Source of the DNA: Treponema sp. | GTDB taxonomy: Bacteria; Spirochaetota; Spirochaetia; Treponematales; Breznakiellaceae | Reading direction: 5' to 3' | Length of the DNA stretch: 11,088 nt | Assembly: GCA_031288005.1 (NCBI GenBank) | Contig: JAITSE010000006.1 | Coordinates: 1-11,088, forward strand | Shown here: positions 1-5,451 of the stretch, piece by piece | Numbering within the stretch: position 1 is the first letter of the stretch | Layout of the letters: every line of letters begins with the position of its first letter | Position numbers and translations under genes: made by a program | Notes under the pieces: generated by a model | Databases searched by the model: none | Told to the model about the DNA's origin: nothing | What the model saw: the letters and a program-made list of their open reading frames with translations, nothing else

Positions 1-1
1 C

Positions 2-721
2 CCGGAACAGCAGGCAGCCCTCCTTTCAGGGGAAACCCTGCGGGAAATACAATTCAAAGACCCGAGACCCCGGCTTGTCCCCAATCATGCCCTGGTTCAA
101 AGGCTCATACAGGATACCCTGGAAGCCCTAGATCCCGGTCTTTTGGTGGAAAGCCTACGGCTGTATAAGAAGCCCCAAGGCGCGGCCTTTCCACAATGGA
201 GCGCCGCGGAGCGAAGGGCGCTGTTTAACGAAACCCTGGCCCTCAGCACCCTGGCGGGGCTCCGGTACTTTTCCTCAAGCCGCAAGGCCCTGCGGCTCTT
301 CTATGAAACTTCCCAGGTGATAGACGGGCCGGATACCCAAAAGCCACTGCCGGACCCGGCCTATGAAAAGCCTCCCGCAAGGACGATCCTCTATGCCCGG
401 CAAAAGGACCTGACCTTTGGGACGGTTATCTATCAATACGAGTACCAGGCCGGCGAGGACGCCCTGCTGCTGGTCCAGAGGAACCTCACTCCCTTAGCGG
501 TGGGGATAATTCCCGCGGTGGGGAAAGAGAAACTCCGCTCTGCGGCGGCGGTCATAGATGCGGAAGCCTTTCTTTTGATTTATGCGGTATCCATGGCCCG
601 GGCCGCCTCCCTTCCGGGTATGAATCAGCGGGTGGGCCAATCTTTTTCCACCCGCCTCGACGCGCTCATGTCCTGGTTCACCGGGCGGGCGGATAAGGCT
701 TTTAAGGGCCTTGTTCCGTAG
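2..721 (+). CDS. Uncharacterised protein, 5'-truncated by the window edge
   Basis: The reading frame is open from base 2 to a TAG at 719-721, so at least 239 C-terminal codons are present and the true start lies before the window. The GTG at 143 is only an internal valine codon and has no ribosome binding site. The visible part is mixed alpha/beta in character: a charged helical start, a beta-rich middle (ARTILYARQKDLTFGT, IYQYEYQAGEDALLLVQRN, then LTPLAVGIIPAVG), and a helical C-terminus with an Ala/Ile-rich segment (AFLLIYAVSMARAASLPG) that could be a buried helix. I see no catalytic motif and cannot name a family with confidence. It recalls a group of uncharacterised, probably secreted treponemal proteins, but that is from memory and unchecked. 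Nested hairpins start four bases after the stop, which suggests transcription or message ends there. Confidence 0.75.
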   Translation, partial: PEQQAALLSGETLREIQFKDPRPRLVPNHALVQRLIQDTLEALDPGLLVESLRLYKKPQGAAFPQWSAAERRALFNETLALSTLAGLRYFSSSRKALRLFYETSQVIDGPDTQKPLPDPAYEKPPARTILYARQKDLTFGTVIYQYEYQAGEDALLLVQRNLTPLAVGIIPAVGKEKLRSAAAVIDAEAFLLIYAVSMARAASLPGMNQRVGQSFSTRLDALMSWFTGRADKAFKGLVP

Positions 722-724
722 CCT

Positions 725-757
725 GAGACTCAAGAAACCTCCGGTTTCACGGGTCTC
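725..757. repeat. Nested hairpin directly after the first gene
   Basis: An outer stem GAGAC (725-729) pairs with GTCTC (753-757). An inner stem GAAACC (734-739) pairs with GGTTTC (743-748) around a TCC loop. The hairpin starts four bases after the TAG of the upstream gene and could stabilise or end its message, although no T-tract follows. The same GAGACC/GGTCTC module recurs at 10953-10967. Confidence 0.65.
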
Positions 758-759
758 TT

Positions 760-789
760 GGAGCTTTTTCGCCAAGGCGGAAAAGCTCC
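760..789. repeat. Long hairpin, 14-bp arms with a 2-base loop
   Basis: The arm at 760-773 (GGAGCTTTTTCGCC) pairs with 776-789 (GGCGGAAAAGCTCC) around AA, perfect except for one T-G pair. The left arm is a variant of the GGAGTTTTGCG linker that joins other hairpins of the window. A terminator role is possible, but no poly-T follows on either strand. Confidence 0.65.
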
Positions 790-846
790 CCGCAATGGTT
801 CCCCGGGATTTCTTCCCGATGTCTGATCCCAGCCCGTGGGACCAGT

Positions 847-944
847 GCAAGCCTACGGCTTGCTTAGGAGTTTTGCGCTTTGCAAGCCTCTCTCCCGCGG
901 CCATAACAGTCCGCAAAACTCCAAGAAACCGCTTTAGCGGTTTC
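847..944. repeat. Composite palindromic element (GCAAGCC and GAAACCGC hairpins)
   Basis: Three palindromes are chained: GCAAGCC-TAC-GGCTTGC (847-863), an 11-bp inverted pair GGAGTTTTGCG (867-877) and CGCAAAACTCC (912-922), and GAAACCGC-TTTA-GCGGTTTC (925-944). The first hairpin plus its linker closely matches 10681-10697, 10733-10749 and 11053-11069, so this is a dispersed, mosaic intergenic repeat. Confidence 0.75.
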
Positions 945-991
945 AGGAATCCGCGTCATATTTCTAGGAACCCAGCCCGGAAGACTGGCCC

Positions 992-1025
992 GGCATCGGC
1001 GGAGGCAGACGCCGCCGCCGATGCC
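992..1025. repeat. GC-rich hairpin, 11-bp perfect arms
   Basis: GGCATCGGCGG (992-1002) pairs with CCGCCGATGCC (1015-1025) around a 12-base loop. It shares no obvious sequence with the other hairpins of the window. Its role is unknown; no T-tract follows. Confidence 0.6.
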
Positions 1026-1207
1026 GCGATGAGGCCGGCAAAGGTCCAGGACAGGCGGAAGCGGCTTTGCGACGGCGCTGAAAAAAAATTAAAGCGGCAT
1101 TAGTGAGCAAGGGTCCAAAACTGAAGGGCTGAGCGGTTTGTAAGCCGCAAAGTTTCATTTCTCCGTCCGTCTTCCGGCTAAGCGCATTGGTCCCGTAGCC
1201 TCCAATC

Positions 1208-1222
1208 TGAAAATTATTTTCA
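1208..1222. promoter_or_regulatory. Fur/Zur-type 7-1-7 operator
   Basis: TGAAAAT-T-ATTTTCA is a perfect 7-1-7 inverted repeat. The classical Fur-family box is TGATAAT-N-ATTATCA, so each half differs at one position. It ends two bases before a TTGACA promoter box and lies 38 bases before the start codon of a Fur-family gene. This fits autorepression by that protein. The fit to the known box is direct; the assignment to Zur comes from the zinc genes downstream. Confidence 0.75.
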
Positions 1223-1224
1223 TA

Positions 1225-1253
1225 TTGACAAGCGGCAAACCGTCATATAGGAT
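1225..1253 (+). promoter_or_regulatory. Putative sigma-70 promoter of the zinc block
   Basis: A perfect TTGACA -35 box lies at 1225-1230. A weaker -10, TAGGAT, lies at 1248-1253 with a 17-base spacer (CATATA at 1244-1249 is an alternative). The -10 overlaps the AGGA at 1249-1252 that would serve as ribosome binding site for ATG 1261. A message starting here would therefore be almost leaderless, and that tension lowers confidence in the exact -10. Confidence 0.5.
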
Positions 1254-1260
1254 AAAAATT

Positions 1261-1704
1261 ATGGTGAGCAAACGTCCCGCAAACTACCGCACCCGGCAGG
1301 GGAAATGTATTCTCGATTATTTGAAATCCCTCAAGGACGGTCATGCAACGGCCGGTCAGATAGCGAGGCATTTTGAGCGTGCGGGAGAGGCGGTCGGGCA
1401 GACAACTGTCTACCGGCATCTTGAGAAACTGACGACCTTGGGAATAATACATAAACATATCCAGAGGGATGACAAAAGCGCCTGGTATCAATACATAGAC
1501 GGCATCTCAAACTGCCGGGAGCATTTCCATCTTAAATGTAAAATTTGCGGACACCTCATTCACATGGACTGCGAATTTTTAAACGAAACCGGGCGGCACC
1601 TCCTCAGCAAGCATGAATTCCGCCTCGATACGCTTAAAACCGTTTTTTACGGGACCTGCAAAAAATGCGCCGCCGGAGCCGGAATTCAGGAGCATATACA
1701 CTGA
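1261..1704 (+). CDS. zur: Fur-family zinc-responsive repressor (Zur-like)
   Basis: A 147-residue Fur-family repressor, the usual length. The N-terminal half is a winged-helix DNA-binding domain with the recognition-helix region VGQTTVYRHLEKLTTLG at about 45-61. The C-terminal half carries the metal and dimer domain: HFH at 88-90, a CxxC pair at C93/C96 (KCKICG), and a second CxxC at C133/C136 (GTCKKC), which together form the structural zinc site of the family. It ends in HIH. ATG 1261 is chosen because AGGA (1249-1252) sits eight bases upstream. A TTG at 1225 would extend the frame but is better read as part of the TTGACA promoter box. Zur rather than Fur or PerR is inferred from the downstream znuA-zinT gene. 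The operator at 1208-1222 suggests autoregulation. In zinc-replete cells it would shut off this block. Confidence 0.85.
   Translation: MVSKRPANYRTRQGKCILDYLKSLKDGHATAGQIARHFERAGEAVGQTTVYRHLEKLTTLGIIHKHIQRDDKSAWYQYIDGISNCREHFHLKCKICGHLIHMDCEFLNETGRHLLSKHEFRLDTLKTVFYGTCKKCAAGAGIQEHIH
1688..1692 (+). promoter_or_regulatory. Ribosome binding site that decides a CTG start
   Basis: AGGAG lies inside the 3' end of the repressor gene, eight bases before an in-frame CTG at 1701. The only in-frame ATG (1665) has no Shine-Dalgarno sequence before it. The placement suggests the small membrane protein starts at CTG 1701, giving a four-base CTGA overlap with the repressor stop. Confidence 0.5.
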
Positions 1705-1994
1705 AAGCCCCGAAATTTATCCGAATAAGTCTTTTGCTTTGTTTCACCGCAGCCTCCTTGGTTTTAGAAAGCGCCGCGGCCTTTCACGCGGATCATGACT
1801 GCTCAGGCGAAGACTGCCCTGTCTGCCTGCTGATTGAGAGGGCGAAAATTTTTTTCCGCCAATTAAAAGCCGCCACCTTTCATTCGGATTTTTCCGGCAG
1901 AGCGCTTTTTTTTACCGCCTTTGTTTTAATATCCGCCGCTTTCCGTCCTGTCCTTTTAAGTTTGGCTGGGTTGAAAGTAAGACTCAACAGGTGA
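1701..1994 (+). CDS. Small two-helix membrane protein with His/Cys cluster, zinc-block partner
   Basis: I do not recognise a named family. Read from CTG 1701 the protein has 97 residues; read from ATG 1665 it would have 109. The N-terminus KAPKFIRISLLLCFTAASL is a signal peptide or first membrane helix (about 6-26). It is followed by a compact candidate metal site, FHADHDCSGEDCPVC, with H29, H32, C34, C39 and C42. A second hydrophobic segment lies at about 68-90, and the tail is basic (KVRLNR). The cluster would face outside the membrane if the first helix is a signal anchor. It sits between the Zur-like gene (overlapping by four bases) and znuA-zinT (86 bp downstream), so a role in zinc sensing or in handing zinc to the transporter is likely by context. 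The reaction or partner is unknown. Confidence 0.65.
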   Translation: MKAPKFIRISLLLCFTAASLVLESAAAFHADHDCSGEDCPVCLLIERAKIFFRQLKAATFHSDFSGRALFFTAFVLISAAFRPVLLSLAGLKVRLNR

Positions 1995-2009
1995 TATCTC
2001 CTTCCCATT

Positions 2010-2030
2010 CCGATGAACAAGTCTAATTTT
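2010..2030 (+). repeat. Half copy of the GAACAAGTCTAAT repeat in the znuA leader
   Basis: The sequence begins CCGATGAACAAG and continues GTCTAATTTT. The first 12 bases occur again in inverted orientation at 3588-3599, just after znuA, and related copies lie at 3699-3716 and 5360-5424. It sits about 50 bases before the znuA start, so it is in the leader or promoter of that gene. Confidence 0.6.
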
Positions 2031-2065
2031 TTTCTTGTAATTTTTTCTACAAATTTTAACCTAAC

Positions 2066-2070
2066 AGGAG
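2066..2070 (+). promoter_or_regulatory. Ribosome binding site of znuA-zinT
   Basis: AGGAG ends ten bases before ATG 2081, in a very AT-rich leader. A TTGTA/TACAA inverted pair (2035-2039 and 2048-2052) lies upstream, but I find no 7-1-7 Zur box here. The gene may therefore rely on the promoter before the repressor gene. Confidence 0.6.
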
Positions 2071-2080
2071 TTTATTTATT

Positions 2081-3580
2081 ATGAAACGAATAATTTTTTT
2101 TGTCTTTCTGCTTGCCGCGGCATCGCTGTCCGTATCTGCCGCAGGACGCCGGGACGCCGTGAAGGCGGATGGAAAAATAAGTGTTGTTGCCACAATTTTT
2201 CCGCCCTATGATTTTGTCCGCGAAATTGCCGGAAACCGGGTGAACCTCACTATGCTGCTTCCCCCGGGCGCGGAAAGCCACTCTTTTGAGCCGTCCCCTC
2301 AGGATATTATCAGGATGCAGAACAGCGATGTTTTTATTTACGTCGGGGGTGAATCTGACGCGTGGGTGGAGAGCATCCTTAATTCTCTTGACAAAAAGCG
2401 CATGAAAATTATCAGCCTCATAGACTGTGTAGAGGCTGTGGAAGAGCTTGTCGTTGAGGGTATGCAGGACGAGGAGGAAGGCCGCGATCACGGACATTCC
2501 CATGAAAGCGGTGACTTCACAATTGACGATGTCAAAGACCGCGCCATGAACGACTGGGCTGGCGATTGGCAGTCGGTTTACCCGTATCTGCTTGACGGGA
2601 CTCTGGACCCCGTAATGGAGAACAAGGCCGAAAGCGGTGAAAAAACAGCCCGGGAATATTATGAGCAGTATAAAACGGCTTACGCAACTGACGTGGACAG
2701 GATCAGTATTAATTCGGGCGGCATAACTTTTTACAGAAACGGCGTTCCCGCGGCGGCGCAGTATGCGTACAGAGGAACAGGCGTTATAAGCGGAGATGAC
2801 GGAAGTCTATGGGTGCGCTATAAATTCGAGGCCCAGGGGAATCCGCCGCCGGGCGCTCCAAAATATATTATGTTCAGCGATCATCTGCACGCTCCGGCAA
2901 AATCAGAACACTTCCATGTGTACAAAAGCGATAAAAGTTTTGATGAACTTATGGCGGATACGAATCCTGTGAATTATCCGACATATTATCCCGCCGGTTT
3001 GACAAAAACGGAAATTCTTGCGGAGATGACCGGGCATGATGATGAAGAAGCTGAGTATGACGAGCACGTCTGGACTTCTCCAGGAAATGCAAAACTTATT
3101 GTGCGAAAAATTGCCGAAGCTCTTAAAGAAACGGACCAGTCCAACGCGGCGGCTTATGAAAAAAATACCGTTTCTTATTTGGCGAAATTAAGCGAGATGG
3201 ACGCATCTTTTCAGGACATGATAAAAGGCGCGCGGCGCAAAGTTTTTGTATTCGGCGACCGTTTCCCCTTCCGGTATTTCGCCGACGCCTATGGCCTCAG
3301 TTATTTCGCCGCTTTCCCTGGCTGTTCCACCGAAACGGAAGCCAGCGCCGCAACCGTGGCCTTCCTGATCCGCAAGGTAAGATCAGAAAAAATACCAGTG
3401 GTTTTTCACATCGAATTATCCAATGAAAAAATTGCCGATACGATCTGTGAGGAAACGGGAGCAAAAAAACTGCTGCTCCACTCGGTGCATAACATTTCCA
3501 AAATAGACTTCAACCGGGGGGCTAATTACTATGACCTGATGTCGCAAAACATACAAAACTTAAAAGAAGCCCTTTATTAA
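2081..3580 (+). CDS. znuA: Zinc ABC transporter solute-binding protein with inserted ZinT domain
   Basis: A 499-residue extracytoplasmic zinc-binding protein, far longer than a plain ZnuA of about 300. Order: signal peptide (1-20, ending SVSA, no lipobox cysteine), ZnuA N-lobe (about 32-128) with metal ligand H67 in GAESHSFEPSP, a short His/acid loop (DHGHSHES, about 136-143), then a complete ZinT/YodA-like domain (about 146-318). This domain runs from DVKDRAMNDWAGDW to the ZinT metal ligands SDH and HFH (H268, H277, H279). The ZnuA C-lobe resumes at DEHVWTSP (H329) and continues with FGDRFPFRYF, PGCSTETE, VVFHIE (H443) and LLHSVHNISK (H467, H470) to the end. The ZinT domain thus replaces the usual His-rich loop. 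Streptococcal AdcA, by contrast, is known to carry ZinT at its C-terminus. It likely captures periplasmic zinc for a ZnuBC transporter, but no permease or ATPase gene follows. It lies in the Zur-controlled block. Confidence 0.92.
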   Translation: MKRIIFFVFLLAAASLSVSAAGRRDAVKADGKISVVATIFPPYDFVREIAGNRVNLTMLLPPGAESHSFEPSPQDIIRMQNSDVFIYVGGESDAWVESILNSLDKKRMKIISLIDCVEAVEELVVEGMQDEEEGRDHGHSHESGDFTIDDVKDRAMNDWAGDWQSVYPYLLDGTLDPVMENKAESGEKTAREYYEQYKTAYATDVDRISINSGGITFYRNGVPAAAQYAYRGTGVISGDDGSLWVRYKFEAQGNPPPGAPKYIMFSDHLHAPAKSEHFHVYKSDKSFDELMADTNPVNYPTYYPAGLTKTEILAEMTGHDDEEAEYDEHVWTSPGNAKLIVRKIAEALKETDQSNAAAYEKNTVSYLAKLSEMDASFQDMIKGARRKVFVFGDRFPFRYFADAYGLSYFAAFPGCSTETEASAATVAFLIRKVRSEKIPVVFHIELSNEKIADTICEETGAKKLLLHSVHNISKIDFNRGANYYDLMSQNIQNLKEALY

Positions 3581-3587
3581 AAACGGG

Positions 3588-3716
3588 CTTGTTCATCGGA
3601 AACTTAGGAAACGCGGAAACGCGGAAACGCGGAAACGCGGAAACAAGTTTCCGAAGTTTCCGAAGTTTCCGAAGTTTCCGCGTTTCCGACGTTTCTGGCG
3701 AACAAAGTCTAATATT
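3588..3716. repeat. Palindromic repeat element with GGAAAC/GTTTCC arrays
   Basis: The left side has five GGAAAC units starting at 3607, 3615, 3623, 3631 and 3639, spaced exactly 8 bases apart (unit GGAAACGC). After AA comes the mirror: GTTTCC starting at 3647, 3656, 3665, 3674 and 3682, mostly 9 bases apart (unit GTTTCCGAA), and a decayed GTTTCT at 3691. All five units can pair, giving five 6-bp stems separated by 2x3 or 2x2 internal loops. The outer ends are inverted copies of one motif: CTTGTTCATCGG (3588-3599) and GGCGAACAAAGTCTAATATT (3697-3716). This looks like a miniature mobile or REP-like element. Confidence 0.8.
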
Positions 3717-3907
3717 GCATCAGAGCCGCCTTGGGGCGGCCCTGGAGCCTGCCGCAGCTGATATGGGCGCTATTGGCAGGAGAGGATTTTTAAGCTATAT
3801 TTCAAACGCGTTTTTAATGCGACGCCTCTTCTGTTCTTTCAGTTTTTGGCGTAGAAAAATTGCGGAGCGATGGGCGGGCCGGCGTCTATCTTTAAATCAG
3901 CCATATC

Positions 3908-3911
3908 GAGG
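3908..3911 (+). promoter_or_regulatory. Ribosome binding site of thrC
   Basis: GAGG lies five bases before ATG 3917 and fixes the start of threonine synthase at the expected N-terminus (MRYYSTR). Confidence 0.6.
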
Positions 3912-3916
3912 TAAAT

Positions 3917-5272
3917 ATGCGTTATTACAGTACCAGGAATCGCTCAAATCCGGTTGGTTTCGCCGCCGCGGCTCTTACGGGTCTTGCCCCGGATGGAGGT
4001 CTTTTTGTACCCGAAGAGATACCCCAGTATTCCTCCACGGCGCGTTCTTCCCTGGGGGCTATGAATTTTTATGACATCGCTTTTGAGACCATAAAGCCTT
4101 ATGTGGTTTCCGATATACCCGGACCTGTTTTGGAAGATATTGTTCACTCGGCATATTCCTTTACGGCTCCTTTGGTAGAAACCGGCGGACGGCTGGTCCT
4201 GGAACTGTTTCACGGCCCCACCGCGGCATTCAAGGACTTTGGCGCCAGGTTCATGGCCCGGGCCTTTTCATACCTCCGCCGCGGCGAGGAGCGGCCCCTG
4301 CATATTCTTACGGCCACTTCCGGGGATACCGGAGGAGCGGTAGCCGACGGCTTTTTTGGCATAGAAGGCGTTTTTGTAACGGTACTTTATCCCAAAGACC
4401 GGGTGTCCCCTCTTCAGGAGCGGCAGATTGCCGGCTTGGGCGGGAATATTACAGCCCTGGCCGTGGAGGGAAGCTTTGACGACTGTCAGGCCCTGGTAAA
4501 AGCCGCTTTCACCGATGCCGCTCTGAGAAAACGGATGGACCTGTCCTCGGCCAATTCCATCAATGTTTCAAGGCTCATTCCCCAAGCCGTGTACTACGCA
4601 GCCGCCGCGGGCAGAGCAATCACCGGACGGGCCGATCCCGGCGGGGAAGCGACTCCCTGGGACTCAGCCAGGCTCTCCGCGCCGCGGCCCAAGGAAGTCC
4701 GCAAAGGCGGCCCCCTTACCGTCTGCGTACCCAGCGGCAACTTTGGCAATTTAACCGCCGGCCTTTACGCCATGAACATGGGCGCCCCGATACAAAAATT
4801 TATTGCCGCAACAAATATCAACAGAGCCGTACCTGATTATCTTTCCTCCGGGGAATACCGGGCCAGGCCCTCTCTGGCGACTATCTCCAATGCCATGGAT
4901 GTGGGCGCGCCCAGCAATTTCGAGCGTATGACGGCTCAGTGGTCCTACGAAGATCTCCGGCGCGTGATCCAGGGAATAGGCGTTACGGATGACGAAACCC
5001 GGGATGCCATAGCGGACGTTTATGAGCGCTGGGCCTATTACCTGGACCCTCACACCGCCGTAGGCTGGAAAGCCGCGGATAAGCTCGCCGGAAATTTTGA
5101 CGGCGGACCTCTTGCGGTTTTGGCTACCGCTCATCCGGCCAAATTCGCCGAAATCGTGGAACCCATTACGGGCCATGTGCCAATACCGGAGTCGCTAAAA
5201 AAGGCGATGGACCGGGAGCCTAAAGCCCTGATTATACCCGCGGACATTGAAGCGCTGAAAGAAGTCCTGTAA
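3917..5272 (+). CDS. thrC: Threonine synthase
   Basis: Converts O-phospho-L-homoserine to L-threonine with pyridoxal phosphate, the last step of threonine synthesis, in the cytoplasm. The 451 residues have a typical ThrC layout: N-terminal YYSTR...GLAPDGGLFVPE, the PLP-lysine motif HGPTAAFKDFGARF with K106, SGDTGGAVADGF (135-145), SINVSRLIPQ (214-223), the phosphate-binding VPSGNFGNLTAG (271-282), FIAATNINRAVP (295-306), LSNAMDV-like ATISNAMDVG (321-330), and ATAHPAKF (403-410) near the end. The length is close to the E. coli-type enzyme. One oddity is a Pro/Gly/charged segment at about 236-264, between SINVSRL and VPSGNFG, where most relatives have a short linker. No other threonine genes are beside it, so it appears to be a single-gene unit with its own leader. 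Confidence 0.95.
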   Translation: MRYYSTRNRSNPVGFAAAALTGLAPDGGLFVPEEIPQYSSTARSSLGAMNFYDIAFETIKPYVVSDIPGPVLEDIVHSAYSFTAPLVETGGRLVLELFHGPTAAFKDFGARFMARAFSYLRRGEERPLHILTATSGDTGGAVADGFFGIEGVFVTVLYPKDRVSPLQERQIAGLGGNITALAVEGSFDDCQALVKAAFTDAALRKRMDLSSANSINVSRLIPQAVYYAAAAGRAITGRADPGGEATPWDSARLSAPRPKEVRKGGPLTVCVPSGNFGNLTAGLYAMNMGAPIQKFIAATNINRAVPDYLSSGEYRARPSLATISNAMDVGAPSNFERMTAQWSYEDLRRVIQGIGVTDDETRDAIADVYERWAYYLDPHTAVGWKAADKLAGNFDGGPLAVLATAHPAKFAEIVEPITGHVPIPESLKKAMDREPKALIIPADIEALKEVL

Positions 5273-5359
5273 AATTCCGCTGCGGCATCGGCTTAAAAAC
5301 TTTTATAATATTTCTCGAAATTCCCCTTGTATTTCTCCCGGCTTCCCATAAATTTTAAG

Positions 5360-5424
5360 AATAGACTTGTTCGATAACTGATGTTTTCGCGTTTCCGACG
5401 AACAATTTTAATAGATTTGTCCGG
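5360..5424. repeat. Cluster of GAACAAGTCTAAT-family motif copies
   Basis: A minus-strand copy ATAGACTTGTTCG (5361-5373), a plus-strand copy CGCGTTTCCGACGAACAA (5388-5405) and a second minus-strand copy ATAGATTTGTCCG (5411-5423) alternate in orientation. CGCGTTTCCGAC is identical to bases in the array at 3679-3690. A further pair, ATTTGTC (5415-5421) and GACAAAT (5439-5445), forms a 7-bp inverted repeat upstream of the LysM gene. Confidence 0.6.
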
Positions 5425-5451
5425 AAATTTAGTTACAAGACAAATTTTGTT

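Larger units (their letters stand above)
722..1207. other. Gene-free stretch filled with palindromic repeat modules
   Basis: About 490 bases separate the first gene from the operator of the next. I see no credible gene: the open frames here are short, lack ribosome binding sites and run through hairpins. The stretch holds a chain of stem-loops (725-757, 760-789, 847-863, 867-922, 925-944, 992-1025) joined by GGAGTTTT-like linkers, and the same modules recur at 10641-11071. From about 1030 to 1207 I see only unstructured sequence, including an A-run at 1080-1089. Confidence 0.7.
3581..3916. other. Gene-free stretch: repeat array and thrC leader
   Basis: The first half is a palindromic repeat element (3588-3716). 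The rest (3717-3916) is the likely leader of thrC, with a GCCGCC-TTGG-GGCGGC hairpin at 3725-3740. I cannot fit a T-box, a riboswitch or a threonine-rich leader peptide. An open frame runs through the whole stretch into thrC, but it translates the repeats and has no ribosome binding site. Confidence 0.6.

Noticed and set aside
711..1103. A 130-codon open frame in the intergenic repeat field
   Set aside because: It overlaps the end of the upstream gene, runs through several perfect hairpins and has no recognisable protein features.
1225..1260. TTG start extending the repressor by 12 residues
   Set aside because: The TTG is the first triplet of a perfect TTGACA promoter box two bases after the operator; ATG 1261 has an AGGA at proper spacing and gives the usual Fur-family N-terminus.
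1665..1700. ATG start for the small membrane protein
   Set aside because: No ribosome binding site precedes it, and the extra 12 residues (Arg/Ser-rich) would spoil a clean signal anchor. I keep it as a fallback because CTG starts are rare.
2035..2052. Zur box in front of znuA (TTGTA ... TACAA)
   Set aside because: The arms are 5 bases with an 8-base spacer and do not match the 7-1-7 layout seen at 1208-1222; it may be chance in AT-rich DNA.
3567..3590. Terminator after znuA (AAGCCC pairing with GGGCTT)
   Set aside because: The stem is only 6 bp with a 12-base loop, its left arm is inside the coding sequence and no T-tract follows.
3717..3916. Riboswitch, T-box or threonine attenuator in the thrC leader
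   Set aside because: I find one GC hairpin, but no T-box sequence, no run of Thr/Ile codons in a short leader frame and no terminator with a T-tract.
3589..4074. A 161-codon open frame across the repeat array and into thrC
   Set aside because: It begins at a TTG without a ribosome binding site, its N-terminal part is the translation of the GGAAAC/GTTTCC repeats, and it overlaps the well-supported thrC by about 150 bases.
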